From NCBI RefSeq assembly GCF_045679555.1, contig NC_092091.1:70446517-70510516 (forward strand): a stretch of DNA of 64,000 nt, in the 5' to 3' direction. The DNA is from Salvelinus alpinus (Eukaryota; Chordata; Actinopteri; Salmoniformes; Salmonidae). This document shows, in pieces, positions 45,726 to 56,104 of the stretch (positions within the stretch are counted from its first letter, which is position 1; every line of letters begins with the position of its first letter). The notes below the pieces were generated by a model. The model did not search any database, was not told where the DNA came from, and worked only from the letters and a program-made list of their open reading frames with translations. The translations under genes were made by a program, and so were the position numbers.

Positions 45726-46119
45726 TGTCACGACTTCCGCCGAAGTTGGTCCCTCTCCTTGTTCGGGCGGTGTTCGGCGGTCGACGTCACCGACCTTCGA
45801 GCCATCGCTGATCCATTTTTAATTTTCCATTGGTTTTGTCTTGTCTTCCATCACACCTGGTTTCAATTCCATAATTTACATGTTGTGTATTTAAGCCTCT
45901 GTTTCCCCTCATGTCTTTGTCTGTGATTGTTTGTTGTATGTTTTGTGCAAGTCATGTTCTGGTGTCATGTTCTGGTGTGCGACGTGTTTTGTACCCTTTA
46001 ATATTATTTTTGTATATATTGGTTTTCTGAGTTTTTTTAGCATTTATTAAACTACTCCGTGTATACCAAGTTCACTCTCCTGCGCCTAACTTCCCTGCCA
46101 CCAGCACGCACTCATTACA
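45726..46119 (+). repeat. 3' LTR of the Gypsy element
   Basis: The 394-bp segment runs from TGTCACGACTTCCGCC to CACTCATTACA, preceded by a G tract and followed by CTAGC (46120-46124). Confidence 0.92.
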
Positions 46120-47703
46120 CTAGCTTAAACTGATGGATTTTGATGGGGATTTTTGTTTATGCTAATTCGATTTATGCAGGGGCGCAGACATAGACATGAG
46201 GGGGGGTTAAACTGGTTGGAACAAGGGGAGAGAGTACATCCCAAAAACTGTCAGCCAAGTTCTCCAAAAAGTTGTATTATACCCAGTGGCGATCCATCAT
46301 TCAGGGCATGTTTTGAGCCCCACAGGGCATGTTTTGAGCCCCACTGGGCATGTTTTGAGCCCCACTGGGCATGTTGGTGTGTGGTCCCAAATCTCGGTTT
46401 TTGGTTCTTTTCCAAGCTTAAAATGATAAACATTCAACATTGGCGATGCAGTCAACGCAGCATGATTTCTGCCGTGCTAAAAACAACTTTCAACTCAGAA
46501 CTGGGAAATCTGACTTCATTGAGTTCAAGACAACTGGGAACTCAGGAAAAAACTAGTTCCGACTGGGAAAATACATTTTGAATGGTCATCCAAGTCGGGA
46601 ACTCGGGTCTCTTTCTAGAGCTACGACCTGAAGATCACTGAGGTCATTATGATTCAACCTTGTTTTTTTTCAGAGTTCCCAGTTGTCTTGAAAGCACCGT
46701 AAATCCAGAGAATGCCAGACTTTGACATCGTTTGAAGACAAAATTTGCCCACGAAAGACAGCCGCACCACCTTCCTGTTCAAGTGAGCACAGCACAAGGT
46801 GAGTCCAAAAATGTATTGTATGCTGCTGCATACATGATGCAATATGCCAGAGAGAGATGTATACTGTAGCTAAGAAAGTAATACTAAGTGTTTGTTGTGT
46901 AGTAAGCTGTTAGAAGCCCATGTGCCTCACCCTAATAATTTGGTCTCTTTAGCCCTCTTAATTTCGCCTACTGTTCTGACTTGGTGGTGCACATTAGCCG
47001 CTAATCTGTTTCAGAGAAATGTATTCATCAAATATTGTAAAAGCTTTCATTGTCTGCTTATATGCACCCTTTATTTATCTTACTGTTCTGACTTGGTGTA
47101 CAGGTAGAACACTGTAAGAACGGCCCATGTTCTGAATTCTGTCGCTGTACATTTAAAAGTGCTGAACAAAAAGTTATTGACTACGTCCATCCTAGCTCAC
47201 TCATTAATGTCTTAATCAAAATGATCTGATTGCCTCTTATTTGCTTGTTGTCCCCTTATGCCATAGTTTGTACATCTCAATTGTCAGTAGAAACCACATT
47301 AGTTTAAGCAAGTCAGCCATATCAGCTATGTTTTTTTAAAGGCAGCAAATGATGCTGAATGAACTGTTTCCCTGCCAGACAAGGCTCCGTTGATAGGCAG
47401 GTGTAGCAGTGGCAAGGTGTTGGGACTCTGCTGCTGGGACATCTTTATGTAGGCCCTAATGGTTTTTGGGCACTGTTTGTCACCGTTATAGTGCAATGAA
47501 TGTATTGTTTAGTGTTGTGTTGTGTAGTGGCTTTGCTGGCATGCATCCCCAAAATTTTCTCTGGGTTTGCCCCACCGATTACCACAATCCATCTGTGTGT
47601 GGAAGTGTATATGGAGTAGCGCTGTCCCCCAAAACTGTTAGACCGAGAGTCGTCTGTTCCAATCAATTGGTTGGAATTTTAAAACGTGTATTTTTCCAAA
47701 ATA
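46120..47703. other. Spacer inside the 2649-bp unit (first copy)
   Basis: No credible gene. It holds a 21-bp tandem repeat (GGGCATGTTTTGAGCCCCAC, four units, 46304-46375) and a stretch at 46480-46720 rich in inverted AACTGGGAACTC/GAGTTCCCAGTT motifs that looks like a decayed DNA transposon. Copies two and three hold the same sequence. Confidence 0.6.
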
Positions 47704-47759
47704 CAGTGCCATCGGAAAGTATTCAAACCAGTTAGATTTTTCCACATTTTGTTAGATTA
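47704..47759 (+). mobile_element. Tc1-type terminus truncated at the tandem junction
   Basis: The segment CAGTGCCATCGGAAAGTATT ... CCACATTTTGTTAGATTA matches the terminus at 37574 and the intact start at 53001. It is cut exactly where the next Gypsy copy begins. The second junction, at 50353-50408, is the same. Confidence 0.88.
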
Positions 47760-48270
47760 CAGACCGAGGCTCCTGCGGTGGATGACTGGTTCCGGGGCGC
47801 GGAGGAAACATGGGACGCCGCCCATGTCCACCTTCAGCGCACCGTGCTGCGCCAGAAAGTTGGTGCAGACCGTCACCGCAGTGAGGCCCCGGTGTTCGCA
47901 CCGGGTCTGGCTCTCGACCAGACCAAACCTGCCCCTCCGCCTGCCCTGGTGGAAGCTGGGTCCGCAGTTTGTGGGGCCATTTAAAGTCCTGAGGAGAGTG
48001 AACGAGGTTTGTTACAGGTTACAGCTTCCCCCCGATTACCGCATTAACCCCTCGTTCCATGTGTCTCTCCTCAGGCCGGTGGTGGCTGGTCCGCTCCAGG
48101 AGTCTGAGGTGCGGGAGGTTCCTCCGCCCCCTCTGGACATTGAGGGGACCCCGGCGTACTCCGTTCGTTCCATACTGGATTTGAGACGTTGGGCGAGGGG
48201 CCTTCAGTACCTCGTGGACTGGGAGGGGTATGGTCCTGTGGAGGACGTGTTGGATCCTTCTATGCTGTGA
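47760..48270 (+). pseudogene. Duplicated Gypsy integrase-tail/chromodomain, copy 2
   Basis: Same sequence as 45111-45621, now preceded by Tc1 terminus. A frame starting in the Tc1 and spacer sequence reads into the chromodomain region, but it is a fusion by chance. Confidence 0.85.
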
Positions 48271-48374
48271 GAGTTCCACCGTCTCCATCCGGATCGCCCT
48301 GCCCCTCGCCCTCCGGGTCGTCCCCGAGGTTGGTGTCGATGCGCAGCTGGAGCCGCGCGTCAGGGGGGGGGTAC

Positions 48375-48768
48375 TGTCACGACTTCCGCCGAAGTTGGTC
48401 CCTCTCCTTGTTCGGGCGGTGTTCGGCGGTCGACGTCACCGACCTTCGAGCCATCGCTGATCCATTTTTAATTTTCCATTGGTTTTGTCTTGTCTTCCAT
48501 CACACCTGGTTTCAATTCCATAATTTACATGTTGTGTATTTAAGCCTCTGTTTCCCCTCATGTCTTTGTCTGTGATTGTTTGTTGTATGTTTTGTGCAAG
48601 TCATGTTCTGGTGTCATGTTCTGGTGTGCGACGTGTTTTGTACCCTTTAATATTATTTTTGTATATATTGGTTTTCTGAGTTTTTTTAGCATTTATTAAA
48701 CTACTCCGTTTATACCAAGTTCACTCTCCTGCGCCTAACTTCCCTGCCACCAGCACGCACTCATTACA
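48375..48768 (+). repeat. Gypsy LTR, tandem copy 2
   Basis: Same as 45726-46119 shifted by 2649 bp, with one visible substitution (CCGTTTATACC). Confidence 0.9.
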
Positions 48769-50408
48769 CTAGCTTAAACTGATGGATTTTGATGGGGATT
48801 TTTGTTTATGCTAATTCGATTTATGCAGGGGCGCAGACATAGACATGAGGGGGGGTTAAACTGGTTGGAACAAGGGGAGAGAGTACATCCCAAAAACTGT
48901 CAGCCAAGTTCTCCAAAAAGTTGTATTATACCCAGTGGCGATCCATCATTCAGGGCATGTTTTGAGCCCCACAGGGCATGTTTTGAGCCCCACTGGGCAT
49001 GTTTTGAGCCCCACTGGGCATGTTGGTGTGTGGTCCCAAATCTCGGTTTTTGGTTCTTTTCCAAGCTTAAAATGATAAACATTCAACATTGGCGATGCAG
49101 TCAACGCAGCATGATTTCTGCCGTGCTAAAAACAACTTTCAACTCAGAACTGGGAAATCTGACTTCATTGAGTTCAAGACAACTGGGAACTCAGGAAAAA
49201 ACTAGTTCCGACTGGGAAAATACATTTTGAATGGTCATCCAAGTCGGGAACTCGGGTCTCTTTCTAGAGCTACGACCTGAAGATCACTGAGGTCATTATG
49301 ATTCAACCTTGTTTTTTTTCAGAGTTCCCAGTTGTCTTGAAAGCACCGTAAATCCAGAGAATGCCAGACTTTGACATCGTTTGAAGACAAAATTTGCCCA
49401 CGAAAGACAGCCGCACCACCTTCCTGTTCAAGTGAGCACAGCACAAGGTGAGTCCAAAAATGTATTGTATGCTGCTGCATACATGATGCAATATGCCAGA
49501 GAGAGATGTATACTGTAGCTAAGAAAGTAATACTAAGTGTTTGTTGTGTAGTAAGCTGTTAGAAGCCCATGTGCCTCACCCTAATAATTTGGTCTCTTTA
49601 GCCCTCTTAATTTCGCCTACTGTTCTGACTTGGTGGTGCACATTAGCCGCTAATCTGTTTCAGAGAAATGTATTCATCAAATATTGTAAAAGCTTTCATT
49701 GTCTGCTTATATGCACCCTTTATTTATCTTACTGTTCTGACTTGGTGTACAGGTAGAACACTGTAAGAACGGCCCATGTTCTGAATTCTGTCGCTGTACA
49801 TTTAAAAGTGCTGAACAAAAAGTTATTGACTACGTCCATCCTAGCTCACTCATTAATGTCTTAATCAAAATGATCTGATTGCCTCTTATTTGCTTGTTGT
49901 CCCCTTATGCCATAGTTTGTACATCTCAATTGTCAGTAGAAACCACATTAGTTTAAGCAAGTCAGCCATATCAGCTATGTTTTTTTAAAGGCAGCAAATG
50001 ATGCTGAATGAACTGTTTCCCTGCCAGACAAGGCTCCGTTGATAGGCAGGTGTAGCAGTGGCAAGGTGTTGGGACTCTGCTGCTGGGACATCTTTATGTA
50101 GGCCCTAATGGTTTGTGGGCACTGTTTGTCACCGTTATAGTGCAATGAATGTATTGTTTAGTGTTGTGTTGTGTAGTGGCTTTGCTGGCATGCATCCCCA
50201 AAATTTTCTCTGGGTTTGCCCCACCGATTACCACAATCCATCTGTGTGTGGAAGTGTATATGGAGTAGCGCTGTCCCCCAAAACTGTTAGACCGAGAGTC
50301 GTCTGTTCCAATCAATTGGTTGGAATTTTAAAACGTGTATTTTTCCAAAATACAGTGCCATCGGAAAGTATTCAAACCAGTTAGATTTTTCCACATTTTG
50401 TTAGATTA

Positions 50409-50919
50409 CAGACCGAGGCTCCTGCGGTGGATGACTGGTTCCGGGGCGCGGAGGAAACATGGGACGCCGCCCATGTCCACCTTCAGCGCACCGTGCTGCG
50501 CCAGAAAGTTGGTGCAGACCGTCACCGCAGTGAGGCCCCGGTGTTCGCACCGGGTCTGGCTCTCGACCAGACCAAACCTGCCCCTCCGCCTGCCCTGGTG
50601 GAAGCTGGGTCCGCAGTTTGTGGGGCCATTTAAAGTCCTGAGGAGAGTGAACGAGGTTTGTTACAGGTTACAGCTTCCCCCCGATTACCGCATTAACCCC
50701 TCGTTCCATGTGTCTCTCCTCAGGCCGGTGGTGGCTGGTCCGCTCCAGGAGTCTGAGGTGCGGGAGGTTCCTCCGCCCCCTCTGGACATTGAGGGGACCC
50801 CGGCGTACTCCGTTCGTTCCATACTGGATTTGAGACGTTGGGCGAGGGGCCTTCAGTACCTCGTGGACTGGGAGGGGTATGGTCCTGTGGAGGACGTGTT
50901 GGATCCTTCTATGCTGTGA
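50409..50919 (+). pseudogene. Duplicated Gypsy integrase-tail/chromodomain, copy 3
   Basis: Third copy of the 45111-45621 segment, again joined to the Tc1 terminus on its left. Confidence 0.85.
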
Positions 50920-51022
50920 GAGTTCCACCGTCTCCATCCGGATCGCCCTGCCCCTCGCCCTCCGGGTCGTCCCCGAGGTTGGTGTCGATGCGCAGCTGGA
51001 GCCGCGCGTCAGGGGGGGGTAC

Positions 51023-51416
51023 TGTCACGACTTCCGCCGAAGTTGGTCCCTCTCCTTGTTCGGGCGGTGTTCGGCGGTCGACGTCACCGACCTTCGAGCC
51101 ATCGCTGATCCATTTTTAATTTTCCATTGGTTTTGTCTTGTCTTCCATCACACCTGGTTTCAATTCCATAATTTACATGTTGTGTATTTAAGCCTCTGTT
51201 TCCCCTCATGTCTTTGTCTGTGATTGTTTGTTGTATGTTTTGTGCAAGTCATGTTCTGGTGTCATGTTCTGGTGTGCGACGTGTTTTGTACCCTTTAATA
51301 TTATTTTTGTATATATTGGTTTTCTGAGTTTTTTTAGCATTTATTAAACTACTCCGTTTATACCAAGTTCACTCTCCTGCGCCTAACTTCCCTGCCACCA
51401 GCACGCACTCATTACA
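51023..51416 (+). repeat. Gypsy LTR, tandem copy 3
   Basis: Same sequence as the copy-2 LTR, preceded by a G tract one base shorter. Confidence 0.9.
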
Positions 51417-53000
51417 CTAGCTTAAACTGATGGATTTTGATGGGGATTTTTGTTTATGCTAATTCGATTTATGCAGGGGCGCAGACATAGACATGAGGGG
51501 GGGTTAAACTGGTTGGAACAAGGGGAGAGAGTACATCCCAAAAACTGTCAGCCAAGTTCTCCAAAAAGTTGTATTATACCCAGTGGCGATCCATCATTCA
51601 GGGCATGTTTTGAGCCCCACAGGGCATGTTTTGAGCCCCACTGGGCATGTTTTGAGCCCCACTGGGCATGTTGGTGTGTGGTCCCAAATCTCGGTTTTTG
51701 GTTCTTTTCCAAGCTTAAAATGATAAACATTCAACATTGGCGATGCAGTCAACGCAGCATGATTTCTGCCGTGCTAAAAACAACTTTCAACTCAGAACTG
51801 GGAAATCTGACTTCATTGAGTTCAAGACAACTGGGAACTCAGGAAAAAACTAGTTCCGACTGGGAAAATACATTTTGAATGGTCATCCAAGTCGGGAACT
51901 CGGGTCTCTTTCTAGAGCTACGACCTGAAGATCACTGAGGTCATTATGATTCAACCTTGTTTTTTTTCAGAGTTCCCAGTTGTCTTGAAAGCACCGTAAA
52001 TCCAGAGAATGCCAGACTTTGACATCGTTTGAAGACAAAATTTGCCCACGAAAGACAGCCGCACCACCTTCCTGTTCAAGTGAGCACAGCACAAGGTGAG
52101 TCCAAAAATGTATTGTATGCTGCTGCATACATGATGCAATATGCCAGAGAGAGATGTATACTGTAGCTAAGAAAGTAATACTAAGTGTTTGTTGTGTAGT
52201 AAGCTGTTAGAAGCCCATGTGCCTCACCCTAATAATTTGGTCTCTTTAGCCCTCTTAATTTCGCCTACTGTTCTGACTTGGTGGTGCACATTAGCCGCTA
52301 ATCTGTTTCAGAGAAATGTATTCATCAAATATTGTAAAAGCTTTCATTGTCTGCTTATATGCACCCTTTATTTATCTTACTGTTCTGACTTGGTGTACAG
52401 GTAGAACACTGTAAGAACGGCCCATGTTCTGAATTCTGTCGCTGTACATTTAAAAGTGCTGAACAAAAAGTTATTGACTACGTCCATCCTAGCTCACTCA
52501 TTAATGTCTTAATCAAAATGATCTGATTGCCTCTTATTTGCTTGTTGTCCCCTTATGCCATAGTTTGTACATCTCAATTGTCAGTAGAAACCACATTAGT
52601 TTAAGCAAGTCAGCCATATCAGCTATGTTTTTTTAAAGGCAGCAAATGATGCTGAATGAACTGTTTCCCTGCCAGACAAGGCTCCGTTGATAGGCAGGTG
52701 TAGCAGTGGCAAGGTGTTGGGACTCTGCTGCTGGGACATCTTTATGTAGGCCCTAATGGTTTGTGGGCACTGTTTGTCACCGTTATAGTGCAATGAATGT
52801 ATTGTTTAGTGTTGTGTTGTGTAGTGGCTTTGCTGGCATGCATCCCCAAAATTTTCTCTGGGTTTGCCCCACCGATTACCACAATCCATCTGTGTGTGGA
52901 AGTGTATATGGAGTAGCGCTGTCCCCCAAAACTGTTAGACCGAGAGTCGTCTGTTCCAATCAATTGGTTGGAATTTTAAAACGTGTATTTTTCCAAAATA

Positions 53001-53262
53001 CAGTGCCATCGGAAAGTATTCAAACCAGTTAGATTTTTCCACATTTTGTTAGATTACAGCCTTATTCTAAAATGGATTAAATAAAATTAAAATTCAGTTG
53101 ACAGTGCATGTCAGTGCAAAAACCAAGCCATGAGGTCAAAGGAATTGTCCGTAGAGCTCCGAGACAGGAATGTGTTGAGGCACAGATCTGGGAAAGGCTA
53201 CCAAAATATTTCTGCAGCATTGAAGGTCCCCAAGAACACAGTGGCCTCCATCATTCATAAAT
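53001..53262 (+). pseudogene. Tc1-like transposon, left end and transposase N-terminus
   Basis: The terminus runs on past the triplication breakpoint (CAGCCTTATTCTAAAATGGA). It leads to a transposase HTH region in frame from 53130: RSKELSVELRDRNVLRHRSG then KGYQNISAALKVPKNTVASI. The element is cut at about 53262, where LINE-like sequence starts. Confidence 0.88.
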
Positions 53263-55985
53263 CAAATCACATCAAATTTTTGTTGTCACATGCGCCCGAA
53301 TACAACAGGTTTCCGCTGATCACTGCTTCTCGCCAAGAGCTGTCTGACCACATAGTTTAAATCCTAAGCAGCTGGACCCCAGGATTACCACAGCTACATC
53401 CGATCCAACCCACAAGATCTCCTCCGAGCCCACTATACCCTCTGTTCCTGAACCACTATCCATGAGTCCTGAATTTTTGGGATGTGCACTGCACAAGCCA
53501 GAAGCCCCGAACAGGACTCCTTTTCCAAACACAAAGTTCCGATCCCCACCTTATCCCATCACTCCTCCATGATGGAATCACCATGCCTCCAACTTCAGGG
53601 GAAACCCGCTCCTCCAGCACTTGCAGTCAACCACGTACCTCCACCAAGAGCATCTGCTCTTCAGCGCCCTATGGACAACCTCGCCGCTACACCAAGAGCA
53701 CTCGTTCTCCAGCTCATTTACCCAACCGTGGGACAGAAAATGTTTGCTAACACACTCACAACTCTGGGCCTCCCATCCTATTCTAACCCTCTCTCGCCGG
53801 CTTTGTATTCATGTTAGCTGATAAAATTGCTGATCTGATGCACATTCAAATGGCATAAAAAAGCAACACTGCAAAGCTCTCCCTGTCCTCTGCCATGCCC
53901 TGATTTTATTACTGCGGATGATATCTGGAAATGTGCATTACTGAGACATGGTTAAGAAAGACTGTTCTGAACACTGATAACCTTTCTGGATATAACCTTT
54001 TTCCGCAAGACATCTTCCAGTGGTGGTGGAGTGGCAATTTTTACCAAGGAACACCTTCAGTGCTCGGTTGTCTAACAATTGGTTTTGCTGGTTTTCAGCA
54101 TTAAGCTTTCAAATAGCTCTTTGTTGATTGTTGCTGGTTGTTATTGTCCACCATCAGCACCGGCCTGTAACCTACTTGCCCTAAGCTCTCTCCTGGGCCC
54201 TTACAGTAAGTATGAATTTGTCCTGATAGGTGACCTAAACTGGGACATGATTAAACCACCGGACCAAGTCTTAAAACAATGGGACTCACTAAATCTCTCT
54301 CAGATCATTACCAACCCCAAACACCCAGAAAAGGCCCCTCTCCTTGATGTTATCCTCACAAATAATCCTGACAGGTATTGTAGTGGAAGTTCAACTCAGG
54401 GACACTCGAAGTCAATATTAAATGAATAATCCTTCATTACCAGCGCGCTGGAGAGGTTCCAACCAACTGAATGCACCAAGTACAATGGTCAATTAGGAGC
54501 TCTCTCTTCTGGGGCAGTCCCGTTATCCCTTATATTCTGGTTACAGACATGTTACATAGTTTATAGAGTTGGTTCCGACATGTGTCTGGCACAGTCTCCT
54601 ATCTTAACTGAATGAACATATTCTGGGCGATCTGCCAGGTGGTCCTAAGGAGGGGTCATGTCGCCCCCCCTCATATCTTTACCAAGCACAGGCAGGAACC
54701 AAGGATTATTTATGACACTAAAACAAGATGAACATTTTCAAGGCTGTCTCTTCATATTATAAAAATGTCCATCACAGTATCATACTGGTGCTTTCTGTAA
54801 TAACCTTAGTGATCACTGTTTCACGGCTGGTCAGTTAAATGACTTGTCCGTATTTGTCATAGACGCTTGGAAGGCAGCCACAGTGCGTCCTTTATTTAAA
54901 GTGGGAGCTCATGCTGATCCTAACTGTTATAAAAAGTGTTGGAAACACTTGTAGTATTCTCTCTGGTATGCAATCTGGTGTCCGCTCAGGTTATGGATGT
55001 GTCACTGATTACCATCTCTGAGGGTTTAGAGCTTGAGGTAGTCACCTCATACAAGTACTTGGGAGTATGGCTAGACGGTACACTGTCCTTCTCTCAGCAC
55101 ATATCCAAGCTGCAGGCTAAGGTTAAATCTAGACTCGGTTTCCTCTATTGTAATCGCTTCTTTCACCCCAACTGCCAAACTAACCCTGATTCAGATGACC
55201 ATCCTACCCATGCTAGATTACAGAGACATCATTTATAGATTAGTAGGTAAGGGTGTTCTCAAGCCGCTAGATATTCTTTACCATTCGGCCATCAGATTTG
55301 CCACCAATGCACCTTATAGGACAAATCACTGCACTCTACACTTCTCTGTAAACTGGTCATCTCTGTATACCCAGCGCAAGACACACTGGTTGATGGTTAT
55401 TTATAAAAGCCTCTTAGGCCTCACTCACCTCTATCTGAGATACCTACTGCAACCCTCATCCTTCACATACAACACCTGTTCTGCCAGTCACATTCTGTTA
55501 AAGGTCCCCAATGCACACACAGTACATCCCTGGGTCCCTCCTCTTCTCAGTTCGCTGCAGCTAGCGACTGGAACGAGCTGCAAAAAACACTCAAACTGAA
55601 CAGTTTTTATCTCCATCTCTACATTCAAAGACCCAATTATGGGCACTCTTACTGACACTTGTGGCTGCTTCGCGTGATGTATTGTTATCTCTACATTTTT
55701 GTCCTTCGTGCTGTTGTCTGTGCCAAACAAGTTTGTACCTTGTTTGTGCTGCTACCATGTTGTGCTGCTGCCATGTTGTGATGCTACCATGTTGTGCTGA
55801 TGTTGTGTTGCTACTGTACCATGTTGTGTTGTCATGTTGTGTTGTCTTTCTTTATGTAGTGTTGTGGTGTCTCTTTTGTCGTGATGGGTGTTGTTTTTTT
55901 AATCCTCAAAGGAGGCCTTTAGCCTCTTGGCAGGTCGTCATTTTAAATAAGAAGTTGTTCTTAATTCATTTGTCTAGTTAAATAA
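53263..55985 (+). pseudogene. LINE (CR1/L2-like) with decayed endonuclease and RT end
   Basis: The endonuclease is visible at 53930-54390 (GYNLF block, VLIGDLNWDMIKPP, LLDVILTNNPD), interrupted by a solo LTR. After an internal deletion, the RT C-terminal part is at 54990-55600 (SYKYLGVWLDGTLSFSQHIS, MLDYRDIIYR, THWLMVIYKSLLGL). The 3' tail ends TTAAATAAAGGTGAAATAAT near 55985. A short inverted LINE-tail-like motif at 53264-53310 starts the segment. Confidence 0.82.
54379..54776 (+). mobile_element. Solo LTR with 4-bp target duplication
   Basis: The 398-bp segment runs from TGTAGTGGAAGTTCAAC to AATGTCCATCACA and is flanked by GTAT (54375-54378 and 54777-54780). It splits the LINE endonuclease. 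It differs from the Gypsy LTRs in this window. An endogenous retrovirus or BEL-type origin is possible, but no coding part is present. Confidence 0.75.
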
Positions 55986-56104
55986 AGGTGAAATAATAAA
56001 AAAAATTAAGATTGAAAAAGAACAAAACAAACAACTTTGTCAACTTTGAGAAAAAGTTGTTTGTTTGCTGGGATCATTCTAACATGTCATCTATCTCTCT
56101 GTAG

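Larger units (their letters stand above)
41418..46119 (+). mobile_element. Gypsy (chromovirus-type) LTR retrotransposon, full length but damaged
   Basis: This 4702-bp element has LTRs at both ends and a CTAGC duplication at 41413-41417 and 46120-46124. The order of parts is gag, protease, RT, RNase H, integrase, chromodomain, as in vertebrate chromodomain Gypsy elements. Damage includes in-frame stops in gag (42032, 42578), a deletion joining protease to RT near 43095, a stop at 43678, a frame change near 43900, a missing part of RNase H near 43980, and a stop between integrase and chromodomain. It cannot encode a full polyprotein. Confidence 0.93.
45111..53056. repeat. Three head-to-tail copies of a 2649-bp unit
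   Basis: The units are 45111-47759, 47760-50408 and 50409-53056 (the third is 1 bp shorter in its G tract). Each begins at CAGACCGAGGCTCCTGCGG in the Gypsy integrase tail. It then contains the chromodomain, the 3' LTR, about 1.58 kb of spacer and the first about 60 bp of a Tc1-type terminus. Only a few differences are visible (46061 G against T in the other copies; GGTTTTTGGGC against GGTTTGTGGGC near 47464). The Tc1 element continues only after the third copy. Confidence 0.97.

Noticed and set aside
46153-46581. 142-codon frame repeated three times in the 2649-bp unit
   Set aside because: It is repeated only because the unit is; the frame spans a 21-bp tandem repeat and a decayed transposon and lacks any domain.
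47686-48270. A fused ORF starting in Tc1 and spacer and ending in the Gypsy chromodomain
   Set aside because: The junction is a product of the tandem triplication; no promoter or start context supports a chimeric gene.
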